A stretch of DNA of 64,000 bases from Welwitschia mirabilis (lineage: Eukaryota; Gnetophyta; Gnetopsida; Welwitschiales), in NCBI GenBank assembly GCA_051453625.1, contig JBOZIK010000001.1, positions 20,554,059 through 20,618,058 of the forward strand, read 5' to 3'. Below the pieces are notes generated by a model. The model was not told the origin of the DNA, ran no database searches, and saw nothing but the letters and a program-made list of their open reading frames with translations. Position numbers and translations under genes: made by a program. Shown piece after piece: positions 1 to 12,838 of this stretch; within the stretch, counting starts at the first letter, position 1, and each line of letters opens with the position of its first letter.

Positions 1-3000
1 TAAATAAACTTTTTACTAGTGAATCACACAAAAACGATAGGAATTTTAGCAAACAATTTAGACCTAGCCCATCTACAACTAGTGAATTGAAAAATAAGCT
101 AGAATACACTTGGATAAAAGTGAGATCCAACATAGCTAATTTGAGGTATATGTCTATACATTCAAGCTATTATGCTTTGGATGCTACTTTTCTATAAAAC
201 AAAAAATATTTTTGTAATTTAAAAATGGTATATCTAAATAAGAAAAGATTTCTCAATAAGAAAATGAATCTTAACAAGATAAGGAATAATAATTGTAATC
301 CCTCATAATGATGTCAAAAACTTGCTATAACTTGATTTTTGTAATACTTAATATTTTAAGCTTATGCCCTAGCAAGATAGCTTTAAGTAGTAGTCTTAAA
401 TTTATAAAACTAGGGTATCTTATTATAGTATAGGCTATCTTAAATGTTGTTCTCTCTCTTGGACTATGACATACTTTCAATCTCATAAATGTATTACATA
501 TTTGAAAAGGATTTTAATTGGTTTTGAATAAAAGAATTTGGAAAATGAAACAAAGAGATTAAAATATTACAGATATTTACACTTGGAAATTAAGAATTAT
601 CATTTATAAGATAAGCCACCAAGTAATAGATTTATAGATAAACAATAAATTATTTAATATAAATTATGAATGTCATGAAAGCAATAAGTTTAGAAATGCT
701 ATGCCTCGGAATAAAATGTAAGAAACATGAAGATAGTATAAAAGTTTTCATAAACACTAATACAGTAGTCATCTAAATCCTAACAATAAATTGAAGGAAC
801 AAATTTAAATGATAAATTATGAAATAGTAGTTGAAATGTACTATTGCATGACCAAAAATTATAATTGTATTAATAATGAATGAAATACAAATCTAAATCA
901 TGAACCAAAGTGCATTCATCAATGATGCAAACATTATAATAAATATTGGTTTAGCATAAAATAAAGAATTATAGTTGGTAAGATAGATGTTTTATGACAC
1001 AATAGTTCTCTTATACCTAGGGAGAGGAAAAAACACTTAGAACATTATAATAAGACAATTCCTCATCATAGTTATAGCAAATTTAGACTAGAAATGATAT
1101 AGCATCATGAATATTCAAATGATGGAAAGATAATCTAAGTAATCAAAGATGATTTACTCTTGAGCTAGGCTTTGCTTTTATAACCTTGAATAGGGATGTG
1201 AATTGCATTAGTATGTACTTATTACATTCATAATGACGTATGGTAATTTATCCTTAAGCTATAGGATTTAGGTATGTAATCCTTTATCTCAGTAAGATTT
1301 TTTTGCGTACTTTCGTTATTAAATCAAATTTTGTTCATGTTATAAAGTTAATTCATTAATACATCCTTATTAAGCAATTCATTTCTTCTAAGACTTATTT
1401 CTCCTAGAAACATTAGTAGCATAAATGATCTAGATGGTGAAATTAATCTTGTTGTGTTTTCAAGCATCCATTAAGACTAGAATCCTTAGAGAAATCTATA
1501 ATTAAATTTTCAATTACTAGTCTTTTTTAATAATATTTCAACAAGTATAAGGGTAAAACTTGGTTAATGAAAATTTAATACTAACATTGCATTTACACCT
1601 TAAAATATATGATTTACTAAATTTTAAAGAGTGAAATATGTAAAAATGAAAGTAGAAACATAGACCTTAGTAAAAATTTTTATATTAATATCAACAAAGT
1701 TAAATTTTAATATCAAATAAATAGCCTTTACATATTAGAAAGGAAGGACTAGGAATTTAAGCCTAAAAAGGATTACAAACTAGAACATAAAAATAATTAA
1801 TATATAAAAAATAATTAATTATGATTTATATCATTAGAATATGGATGAATAAGGAAATGCTTATAGAAAACTGAAGGGTTATCTACCCAATGCGAAAAAA
1901 AATTATAAGAGGTAGTTAACCTAAAAATGGACCTTCTCTACCTGCAAGCTTATTTTAAAAATAACATGATAAATAATATAAACCTTCTTTGTACAAAAGA
2001 GATCTATATGAGAATATTTTCTTATGAAAAACTCGATTACATTAATGTTCCCACATTTTATATATAATAATACTATAAATGAATTTTTATAGAAAAGGTC
2101 GAGAAGGAGGTAAATGAGGTACCTAATTAAAGAGATTTAAACACTCATAATCAAATGGAATCTACATATTTTCATTCAAAAAAATGGAAAAGAATTTTAC
2201 TTAAGACACAATAGGAGTCAACTAATAAATCAAATCCAAGATGAAGAAAAAGAAGTTTAAAAGAAATCTATGATGTAAGAGATATTAAAGAAAACACATT
2301 ACTATAGGAAGAGATAGAAATATTTAACTTAAATAAAAATGAGATTTTTAAATATATTCTAAATCATCTATATTCCATTTATGATTCTAGTAAGAATTAA
2401 AAAGGTGGATAGAGTATAGAAGGTTGTAGACTTTGTTAATTTTAAAAGGTTATAACTATGATTTATCTATCAATTTAAGAAAATTCCATGTGGATTATGA
2501 TTATCAATTAGCTAGAGATTGTATTTTAGGAAATCATGCAGCTTGAAAGAAGTAAAGGAACATTATTGTTGATGAGTCAAATAACAAATCTTGTCAATTG
2601 AATTTACTTCCCTTGAAAACAATTATAACTTAAAGAAATAATTTATTTTTTAAATCACCTTAAGGCTAATTTAGGAGAATGAAATGCTAGTAAAGCATTA
2701 GAAAAGGGGATTCCCCATGGATTTAATACTTAAAGCATTGATGGAGGAAATTCCATATCTTGTAACTTTATAAGATACTAAATGGATATTTATTTCTTCT
2801 AATTACTTCAAAAAACATGTATATCTCCTATTTTGGATTTATAAAGGAAGACTATCCAATTCATAGGATGAACACCTTTTTAAATAGACTAATGTTTAGG
2901 AAAGGTATTTTTAAAATATATTTATAAGTAAATAATTAATAGGATCAGATTTATCAATCGCTTACAAAATTCATTTACTACATAAATTTTGAGAATGATT

Positions 3001-3300
3001 AAAATAATATATAAAACCAAGTCTACTTATATTTTTTAAAAGATAATAAAAAATTCAAGCCACTCTGGTAAAATCTTTTTTAATGTTAGATTTTAATCAC
3101 ATATAACTTCTTAAAATAACCTCTAGCTTTTTATAAGCTTATTGAGAAAGATACCAACAAGAAGAAGAATAATCATTAGTAGAAACTATAATAGATTTAC
3201 ATATCCTAAATATGCTTGCAAGTAAAATATTTTTAGATTACCATTTATCTAGCTTCTTTCAAATTTTGTTTAAAAATCCTTATCAAAGATTACTATGAGA
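1..3300. other. AT-rich region, no gene recognised
   Basis: Very AT-rich, rich in short stop-laden frames. I tried both strands for retroelement, LINE and host-gene motifs and saw nothing convincing. It is probably old, eroded repeat DNA, but that is inference from its composition and surroundings. Confidence 0.5.
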
Positions 3301-3524
3301 TTTAATAAAGGAAAAAGAAATTCCCAAAACTTTAGATATATTAGTAGGCTAAATAAATGATCAAGATTAATTAGAAAACTATTAGTAATTACTACCTAAA
3401 GTAAAAACAATTTAATTTTAAATCCTAAGAGAATTCAATATTAATCTATTTAGTAGAATATATGCAAGATCATCACTTTTATTCTTTTTAGTAATAAAAA
3501 AGGATTCATTTACAAAGTGCATAT

Positions 3525-3640
3525 TAGTGATATGTTTGAGTCATTATGAATTTGAACATCCTAAATTAGAAGTAGTTGTTCATCTATGTAAATTATGTAT
3601 TTTAGGAAAAAAATAGCTAATAAAATAAATGGATAGGGAG
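3525..3640 (+). pseudogene. Trace of Ty3/gypsy RNase H
   Basis: One plus-strand frame reads SHYEFEHPKLEVVVH followed by an LGKK motif and a DRELRD-like end. This resembles the gypsy RNase H segment in which a H/N-Y/F-P-x-H/E-LE-VV-ALK-WRHYL-G block precedes T-D-H-x-x-L. The frame is interrupted by stops. No reverse transcriptase core could be traced with confidence just upstream, and a 10-N gap follows at 3,682. It is a weak match based on one block only. Confidence 0.35.
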
Positions 3641-3719
3641 CTAAGAGATTACTGCAGTGTGAATTTATGCAATCTTTAAGTNNNNNNNNNNTTTAAGTCC
3701 TTAGGCAAAACCTGTAAAT

Positions 3720-5960
3720 CCTAATACATGTAGAAAATACATACTAGTATAGACAGGGGTTAACCCGAATGTCGTAATCTATTGAAGGCACTAGGCTAGA
3801 AGTTAGAAAATTGATTTCATGAAATATTTTTAATCTTTTCTATTTCATCAAATAAAAGTAAACAATAATGTAAATACAATGCAATAATGAATGAAGATGA
3901 AATGTAATGGATGAATGCAAGTAAGATGAGTTCCTTTTGGACTTTAATCCTTCTATTATAAGAACTATTTCTATATAACTTAGATCGATTTGGAAGAGTT
4001 CTATTACTTGTTCCTAATCAACATAAACTATAAGAATTGTCAAGTATAATATGAATAATGAAAATATGAAACTGAAATGAAATAGCAATGCAAATCTAAA
4101 CTAACCAAGTCAATCTTAATAAAGGTTTCCCTTATGATTTAAATAAACTATAGAACTATTAATAAACTATAATCAACTTAAAACATAAGGGAAATTTACA
4201 CAATAGTAGAGAAAAGAGTAATTGAAATGATCATAGAACTTTTACATTCACTTATAATAAAGTAACAGCACCTCTGTGGAGGATACTCAGCCCAAAACCA
4301 AGGTAAACTTCTCTTTGTAGCCACTAAATGGACCTCTTGTTCTTTAATCTTCCTTCACAAGAACATTAGGTTCAAAAGATGAATTGGAAGTGAGGACAAG
4401 GTAGGTATTTATATTTTTACATTAAAGGTTCTAGAACCATGATCCTAGAAGTTAGAGAAGAAACCCCAGTAGCCCAGGTAATGCACATGACCCCATTATA
4501 AGATAATTTAGTCCTGTTTATACAAAACAATTGTCATCTAGCTATCATGAGGATAACACTGGGGATGATGCCTATTGTAGTGCATATTTGTGCAAGTGAT
4601 TAAGCTCAAGAAGATCCTGTTATTCACAAATAAAATAGATATTTGCATAATACAACATGCTAATATAAACGGGAGTTAATCCGAATGTCGTAATTTGTCG
4701 AAGATCCAGGCTAGAGAAAGAGAATTGATTTTCATAAGAAACACTTTGTATTATATCAACAAAAATAAATTGTAATACAGGAAAAAGTACAATTCAATAC
4801 ACCTATGAAAAGTTAATCTAAGAAATAAAAAATAAAAATGCACCTAAACTAATAATGCTTAACCTTGATAAAAGTTACTCTCATAACCTATATCACCTAA
4901 GAAACTATCAATAAATCAAGATTAATATAAACTATGAGGGATAAGAACAAATAAGCATAGAAATTGTAAATAAAGTCTTTATATTAATTGAACCACATCT
5001 ATGTTACAAAGCAGCTACACCCCAATGAAGAAAGCACAGTCCAACAGCAACAAAGACGTCTCTCTACAATTACCAATAATGGATTTCTGACCCTTCGATC
5101 TTCTATCATGAGAATTTTTGGTGCAAGTAAAGACAAAATGGAGTCGAGTGGAATAGATACTTATTAACACAAACACACAATAATAAGACAGATAGATAGG
5201 TGCGGGCACAACCCTAACGGCTGTGCTAAAAGACATACAAACACATGACAAGAGTTAGGTAAATGTTCAGTGGGATGTTATAACATATGTCATCCTGTTG
5301 ATCATCTGGATGATATAGAGGATGATGCCATCTCATAAGTAATCCACATCATCTGCCAAATTGATTATAATCAGCATCCTCATTGACTTTAATCTTATAT
5401 CATTTGTACTGTCATCCAGATGATAGGCTTTTAGTAGTTTTCATCCAATGCATTAGCCTCAATGTTTACAAGAAATCTGTCTCAAAAATAAAAAGTATTG
5501 GGAACTACTCCAAATGCTGTAAAATGTCATGGAGATTGTGTGTTTTTGTATCTTTCATCTTAGCTCTTCATTATCATGGGAATGCAGCATAAACTTGTCT
5601 AATACCCTATAAAACTACTTAAAATACCCTATAAAAAATATGCAAGCTAGTAGCACAATAGTGCCCTATAATAATAGATAAGTCATTAGCTTTCGGCTTC
5701 ACAATCAATCCTATAGTTAGCTCCAGATGTGTCGTCATCCCTTATGTCATGGGGACAACAATATGGATGACACCTCCTTAGGAAAGTGGGTTCTTTGTCT
5801 TCTAACTCCAGTCTATATTACTATTGTAATGGGCTATTTTAGTGCTGTTATCTTGTCTATCATGAGGATGACGATGGGGATGACACCCTTCAAAAGCTCT
5901 CCAGCTAAAGGAAATCAGCCTTCTTCATCACTAATATTCCTCCAACATACTAAGTACTAG
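3720..5960. repeat. Diverged ~0.9 kb direct duplication
   Basis: Two copies lie head to tail. Landmarks shared in the same order are GTTAAYCCGAATGTCGTAAT (3,758 and 4,675 areas), a block ending in GAATTGATTTT, then a 'TGAGGATRACRNTGGGGATGA' block (near 4,548 and 5,861). The second copy carries extra sequence around 5,270-5,420 rich in CATCCAGATGAT-like motifs in both orientations. This could be a pair of LTRs or a tandem duplication; no PBS or TG/CA ends could be fixed. Confidence 0.45.
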
Positions 5961-6010
5961 AACATGCCTGAAATACCTCTAAATATGTCAAGAATTACAT
6001 GTTTCCATGA

Positions 6011-6830
6011 TCATCTGATTGGTTCTCCATAATCATTAGAATTACATCCAAACTTGTATAAATGTCCTACAAAAGTACTCAAAATACACCATAAAATTTC
6101 TACAAATTGGAATTGTAATAGATACATCCTTGCTAAACTAAAATTTAATGCTAAAATAATTTGAAGTACCAGTTTAATAGTATCACGTGCACTAATGTTT
6201 TTAGATAAACAAGTTGAACAAATTTTTAACCCAATCATAGATTTTTAAACATTTAAAAAAAAACTGCATTGAATTTTATTATATTCTTTTGCATAATCAA
6301 GCTTAACAAAGATCACATCTTAACTAAAATATTTTTCCCTGTTACATTACCTTTCATGTCATAACCACATCATTAAGTATATATTTGTCTTCCATATAGT
6401 TAGACTATTCATTATAGATAACATTAAGTAAAGCGAATTTCAATCTAAAAGGTAAACATTTCATCAAAATTTTATATGAAACATCAAGCAAGGTACTTAA
6501 ACATTAACTAATGATAATATTAAGATCTTTAAATTTTAAAATAAGTTTAATAACTTCTTAATTAATATAAGATCTTAAAGAGGATTTGTAAATGGCTTCT
6601 TGAATCATATGCTAGAAGTATTATCCTATTATATCCTAATGATTTTTATAAAAATCAACTAAAAAACCATCAAGACTTGGAGATTTTTCATTACCTATAT
6701 GACAAGAGACTTCTTTCAATTCTATAAGAGTAATTTTCTTTTTTGAGATAAAGTTAAGAGCTAGAGTTATTACAAGGAATAAAAGTTGTATTTTAATGAA
6801 ATAAGTAAGGATCAAAGACATCTACCTTAA
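6011..6830 (-). pseudogene. LINE reverse-transcriptase relic
   Basis: Read on the minus strand, 6,821 down to 6,640 ends in GNEKSPSLDGFLVDFYKNH, matching the plant LINE RT block N-x-K-A-P-G-P-D-G-F-x-x-x-FYK. Continuing to lower coordinates, with frameshifts, are YKILMKCLPFRLK (consensus YKILAKxLAxRLK) and a Y-x-x-DKYILNDVVMT segment corresponding to the GRxIxDNxL region. The run ends near 6,011 in a hydrophobic stretch that may be the later palm region. Stops are frequent; it is an inactive fragment of a non-LTR element. Confidence 0.6.
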
Positions 6831-6839
6831 AGATAGATG

Positions 6840-9400
6840 AAAAATAATCTACTACAAAATTCAAAATACCATCTACCTTAGAGATTAAATAAGTATGAAC
6901 AATTAGTTATGCAAGACGCTGATTTTCACTAGCATTTGATTTTAAAAATTTAAAAATGTTGAATGAGTAACCAACTTAATCTACTTTTAATTAAAACAAA
7001 AGAAGTAAAGTATGTTTTTTAAGCTTGTAAATGCTTTCTAACATTGATTAATAAGGCTTGAGAATGAACATTTGAGAGATCCTATAAGATTGATGGAAAA
7101 AATAATTAATTATAAAAGAAATACATTGATATTCACCAAGATTAGCATTAGTCAATTGATTTTGGAAATGATAAGCATAATTCCTTTATTTATAGGTAGT
7201 GTAATGCCACTAAGCTCATTAATCAAAAAGAGTAAATAGGATAATGCTCAATGTTTCATAGAATTTTAATTTAATCTTATCCTTATTTATAACTTAAATC
7301 TTGATAATGTAATTGAAAGAGGTATTACTTTTTTGAGTGATTACTTATATAAAAGTTAACATTTAAGAAAATTAGAAAATGATAAGACAGAATTACCTTT
7401 GGTAATGGTTTAATGTAAATTAGAAATCCTAAAATGAGATCATAGAATAATAAAAATGATCTAACCTCCTTAATATGTCAACAAAACTATTCTCAAAGTT
7501 AGTTAGTTAAAATTAAAAAAGCTTGATTATGGGTGGAATAAATTACAAACGTTTATCAATTAAATAAAATTGCTCCTTAAAAGACATCTAAGCTAAAAAT
7601 TTTAAAGCATCTAAAGCACAAAAAACATCATTCAATTTATCTTTCAAAAATTCCAACATATTAAATTATCTTTAAAAAATTCAAGGAGTATTACATAATC
7701 TAGAAACTAACTCCTTTCATAAAAGGCATCAACTAATAGATTTATTTGAAGCATGAATAGAAAAAATTCTAAAAATATCAAATTTCAAAGCAAAATTATC
7801 CTAAATTTCTCATTGTTGATAATCCTAATCATATGAGTGAATAGGTTTATTTAATCTTAAATGATTAATAATACAAGCACCTCCTCACCCTTTTTAATAA
7901 GAAGATGAACTATCAAGTTTATTATGCATAAAGGATTTATAAGTAAAATCCATATTAGAGGTTAGAATATTATTTTTTTAAAGAAGGATAAAATGAATTG
8001 AGACAAAGAAACAAAAACATAAACTTGTACATGTCTCATGAAGTCTATATATAAAGCCTTAAACCTTTCATGAAAAAATAATCATGAGGAGGAGGAATGA
8101 GGTCTAACTTCATTTTTTGACAAATTAACATATACACACATGAATCAACATTCTTGACTGAAGATAACATAGAAAAAGAATTAGAAGTAGGAATATGAGC
8201 TACGAATGATGTTTTTAAAGGATGAATAGAAATGTTACCATGTTTTTACTTTTTAGTTTTATTACTACAAGATCTTGTTTTCTAACTCAACTAAAGTAAA
8301 AACCTTCTAAATTAGTAATAGGTTATTTTCAAGAATTTGAAATAGCCTTGTTCTTAATCCTTAGAGTTAATGCTTATGATTTGAAAAAGTCTACTAAACC
8401 TAAGCTAAAGTTTGATTGTTAGAATTATTAATAGAGTATAGAAAAGAACCAAATTAAAATCTTGAGTTAGAGCATTTACATAAAACTTTTATTTTTAATT
8501 TTTCATTTCCTTTTTAAACATGGGAAGGTTTTATAATTATAGCCCTCATGGTGATATAATTAGAGGAGTTCAGAAGATTAAAATCCATCACACATTAATA
8601 GAAGGTTATACATCACCTTTTAATGTGAAGATTTTCTCTTGATTTGTTAAATTTATCTAAATAACATATAATTTAAAAAACCTTTAGCAAAAACTCTATC
8701 TTTAGAATTAAGAATATTTCTAATAAAGCCAACAATTTCTTATTTTGAAGGTTGGTGGATGAAAAGTAGATTTACAAGTTCAACCATGTCAGGATCAATC
8801 TAATGCAAAGGTCATATAATGAGAATAACATGCTTATGAAAAAAGAAGCAAAGATTACTTATTTACTCTACCATTAAATTATTTTATGATTCAAGAAGGG
8901 AAAAAAATTCATGCAAGAGATGGAGTATGTTTTATAAGAATATTTTGTTGCATCAAAACATATTTAAGACATGAGATGATTGCTAAAGAAAGGGAAACTT
9001 ACATTAAAGAGTATTCAAAATCCTTCTGCTTACTATTAAGAATAATGTAAGCCAAAATTGAAAGACAGTTTAGCAAAAAGCCTTGCAAAAAATCTCCTTT
9101 GACTTTAGTGGAAAATAAAAGTTTATTTTGATAAGATTAGATGAAGGAGTTATATTAAAAACCCATTTTATTTGAATGCTACAATTCAAGTTAAAATTAG
9201 AGGATTAATAAGTATCTTAAGAAAGAGCATTCATCATTTTTGAATTAAAATATGAAGATGGCAAAGTATTTAGAGGGAGTAAATTACATGCAAGTTAGAG
9301 TTAAAAACATGCAAGTTATGTTCAACTAAAGTCACTAAAGAAGAAGATCATGTTTTTCTTTAGTACTCTCAAACTTCTTTGTTAGGAGAAAATTAAAACA
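6840..9400. other. AT-rich region, nothing recognised
   Basis: May include the 5' part (endonuclease) of the LINE that reads leftward at 6.8 kb, but I could not identify endonuclease motifs. A 10-N gap ends this stretch. Confidence 0.4.
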
Positions 9401-9599
9401 NNNNNNNNNNTTACATATAGTTATTTTGGTTGTGTTCAAATAAATTTAACTTATAATGTTTTCTATTCTATAAATCCTATGCATCTTTATGAATATAATT
9501 TTGGCCGAGAGGCCAATCCCTAGCCATTGATACATCTAGGATAATGTTATGTTTTTCCTTTATCTTAAAAATATTTTTAACATTAAAATTTTATTTTAG

Positions 9600-10060
9600 T
9601 TAAAAAGTAACTAACTTTTGAAACAACAAACATAGTAACCTTTGAAATAGTAAAACTTATAAATTTTGAAATGGCAAACCTAATAACTTTTGAAATGGTA
9701 AATTTTGAAATGGAAAACTTAATTTTGGGAAAAACTAATTTTGGGAAAAACTAAAAATATCTTTAGTAAAAAAATAAAAAATTAATTTTTGATTTTAGGG
9801 TCATACTAAAATTATATTTTTAGTTAAAAAAATGAAATGAAAAACTTATTTTCGTAGTCATACTAAAATTATATCCTTAGGTTAAAAAATGAAAAACTAA
9901 TTTTTGAAACAATAAACCTAATTTTGGGGTCATACTAAAATTATATCTTTGGTTAAAAGTAAAAGAGTAAATTTTAAAACAACAAACCTAATTTAATGGT
10001 CATACTAAAATTATATCTTTAGTTAAAAAACAAATAATTAGTTTCATAAACTGCAAACCT
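9600..10060. repeat. Irregular ~70-bp tandem repeat
   Basis: The block TCATACTAAAATTATAT recurs at 9,801, 9,858, 9,930 and about 10,000 (spacings 57, 72, 70). Between copies lie TTAAAAAATGAAAAACTAATTT-like and AACAAACCTAATTT-like segments. Upstream, 9,615-9,720 repeats TTTTGAAATGGYAAAC at a shorter period, apparently a derivative of the same unit. Confidence 0.75.
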
Positions 10061-10369
10061 AAATTAATGGGGCCATATTCATTCTATAAAACAAGGCCCA
10101 AACTAACACACGCAATCAAAATATAATCAATAAGGATTTATAATTTGAAAAGTAAAGTCACTCTAAATATTTTACTATGTAGAAGTGGAATTTGCTCTAA
10201 AGCAGTGGAATTCTCTCCCTATAAAGGTTTGCTCCTTTTTCCAATTTATTTTGTTTTTATGCATTTTGATAATGAAAACCAAAATGTTATGTGCTTTAAT
10301 CGTTATAGATACTTTGCTCAGTGGCATGTTCACTTTAGAATTTTGAAAAATATTACAATACAGATTTAG

Positions 10370-11290
10370 AGTTATAATATTTTTACTTTGAAAATTTATT
10401 TTTGATATTAATTTTTATTTTCCATTAGCCATTTTTACATGAATAATAAGAAAAGCTCTAAACTAAAACTAAAATCTTATTTTTTATCATGACCCAAAAA
10501 ATTCTAATAAAGAGAATAATATTTATGATACAAATAATAATTAAGTTTTGTAAAAGATTTATAATATCTACATAGTATTAGTTAAACATGAATTACACCA
10601 TGACTTTAACTAATATTAGATTTGTATATTTTACATTTTTTTTAAACTTTCATTTTGTTTTAAATATGGTATATACTAAAAAATAAAAAAAGGTATAATA
10701 GATAAAAGAATAATAATAATTTTTAAACTTATTTTTATTTTTATCTTTTTTTTAAACTATACGTTTTGTACTAATTAAAGTTTTTAAAAATAATTTTGAT
10801 AAAAAGATCTTCGCATTTTAGACTAGATTTTCTTTTTTTTTATATTAATATTTTTAATGTTAAGTTTTTCAAATTAATTTTTATATATCAGATTTATTTT
10901 TTAAATGATGATTATTTTAAAATTTATTTTTTATTAATTAAGTTTTTTAATAAAATTAAGTATTTTAAATTATTTTTTAAATAATTGTTTTTAAATTTAA
11001 TTTATTTTTAAAAATTAGTGTTTTAGATTAATTTTGTTATAAATTTAATTTCTTTAAATCATGTTTTTTTAAATCAAGCTTTTGTAAATTAAATTTTTCA
11101 TAAAGTAAGTTTTTTAGAAAATTAAGTTTATTAACTTAAATTTTTTAAATAAGTATTTTTAAATTAGGTTTTTATAAAAATAAGTTTTTCAAAATTAAGT
11201 CTTTTCTTCTTTGACATATGTTTTTTAAATTTATTTTTTTAAATTTTTTGAATTTAGTCCATTCTTTCAGTTATGTTTATTTTCTGAATG
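10370..11290. other. T-rich low-complexity stretch
   Basis: Plus strand dominated by TTTTTAAATT-type words with AAGTTTTTNAAATTAA recurring many times (10,780-11,200). Phe/Leu/Ile-rich frames across it are composition artefacts. No gene seen. Confidence 0.7.
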
Positions 11291-11480
11291 TAGTTTCTTC
11301 TATTCATTTTCAGTTTTGTAGAATGGATTCTAAGATGGAATACTAGTGAGCTCTTAATTGTGAAAGGCAAAGAATATATTGTGAGAGGTAAAGATTTTGT
11401 AGGGAAACTGCTCACTTAACAAACTCTTTAAACATATTTAATGATAACAATGAGAATAATAATCAAGAAGGTATGAATTA

Positions 11481-11520
11481 ATTTTATTTATAAGCTTACT
11501 ATTTTATTTATAAGCTTACT
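11481..11520 (+). repeat. Perfect 20-bp tandem duplication
   Basis: ATTTTATTTATAAGCTTACT occurs twice back to back without mismatch, in otherwise unannotated sequence just upstream of the Helitron. Confidence 0.9.
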
Positions 11521-11879
11521 ACTTTATCAAAATTAGATTTGTAACAAAATGACTCTTTTTTATGTTCATAAATAATATGAACAATTAAGCTCTTTAAGAT
11601 AGTACTACATCATTTAGTATTATAGTACAACACTTGATTAATCATATAGTGTAAGAACGACATCAATAAATGGAAGACATGCTTATAGAAATAACCCCCT
11701 TAGTAGAGTCAATGAATAGTCAGTAAACAATGGTATGACATATACAAGTCACATGTATAACATATAGAGTCCTTTATCCTTAACAGGAAGACAAGAATAT
11801 GTAAGGCAATAGAAAGTGATTATGGGAGAGGATGTTTATCATAATCAACAATCATGCTTATGGAGAGCGCAATGAAAAA

Positions 11880-12838
11880 GGCAGTGTAATATAATAGTAC
11901 CAACTTCAATGTTATCCCCTCTACAAGAAATCTTGAGCAAACATTAGATCAACCTCTGTATCATAACTTACATAAACTTAATGGTAATACATCTAAAAGA
12001 ATTGAGACATTTTGGAGAGAAATATGAGTATTTGCACAACCAAGATCATGCATAAATTGTAATAAGATGTATCAGTCTATAGAGCTACTACAAGGTAGAT
12101 ATGATCCAACCTGCAGATTGTGTCAACATGAGAAAAAAAGAAGGCATCACATCTACTGAAGAAGAAATTAGATATTTCTCTACTCTAAATGACATGATCT
12201 AGTGCCTCATACATTTGTTTTATCCCATATTACAAATGTTGAAGAGATGCATATTTCGAGGATAAATCCATTGCTTTAAGTTACATGTACATGCAACTAG
12301 TGGTTAATTGGTATATCGAGGGCACAGAATAAGCTTTCTACAAGATGTGTCACATATTACAATGGTTTTGCCCTATAAAATTACATAAATACCCATTCTT
12401 ATTTTAAAGAGAAGGAGTCAAATAGACACAGAATATAATTTTATTATAAATAATATGCGAGGTTATTAAGCCTTATGCTTTAAGAAGGAGAATGATCCTT
12501 TCTATTAAGACTTTGAAATAGATATGATGCCTTAGATGATATTAGTAACAATGAAGATGCTCATGTCTTTCATATGCTTCGTAACAATACTCTTAGTAAA
12601 GGGAAATGGGAAATGAAGCTATCTTTTGATGGTCCAATTCTAGAAACAGAAGAGTCTAACATTATTTAGCACATATCCTCAACTGTCACATGATGTACTC
12701 TATTGAAAGAGACCTTGATGCTAGAAAGAACTAGCTGCAAAACTCGTATAATAATCTCTTGATAAGTGTTCAATGGCTATTACTAAGAGAGTCACCAATC
12801 AATAAGGTTAACACTAGAGGTATGCTATCAATGCCATT
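11880..12838 (+). pseudogene. Helitron RepHel, 5' part (zinc finger and N-terminal domain)
   Basis: 12,040-12,156 encodes CINCNKMYQSIELLQGRYD followed by CRLCQHEKK: the CxxC...CxxC zinc finger that precedes the Rep domain in plant Helitron proteins. Next, 12,185-12,365 gives, with a frameshift, an M-x-RCIFRG and then YRGHRISFLQDVSHITMVLP. This matches the Helitron segment in which a short basic block is followed by Y-x-GHVxN-L-Q-D-V-x-x-x-x-x-x-LP. It stops abruptly at the Sirevirus insertion; the protein resumes at 24,018. A possible N-terminal exon around 11,320 (MDSKMEY, basic) is unproven. Stops at several points show it is dead. The 5' terminus of the element was not located. Confidence 0.75.

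Noticed and set aside
6840-9400. LINE endonuclease domain
   Set aside because: Expected to the right of the minus-strand RT relic, but none of the endonuclease blocks (for example GDFN or SDH) could be read.
9600-10060. Possible CRISPR-like array
   Set aside because: Repeats are irregular, units differ in length and the 'spacers' are themselves related; plant nuclear context.
10796-10984. 62-codon Phe/Ile/Lys-rich frame
   Set aside because: Product of the T-rich low-complexity tract.
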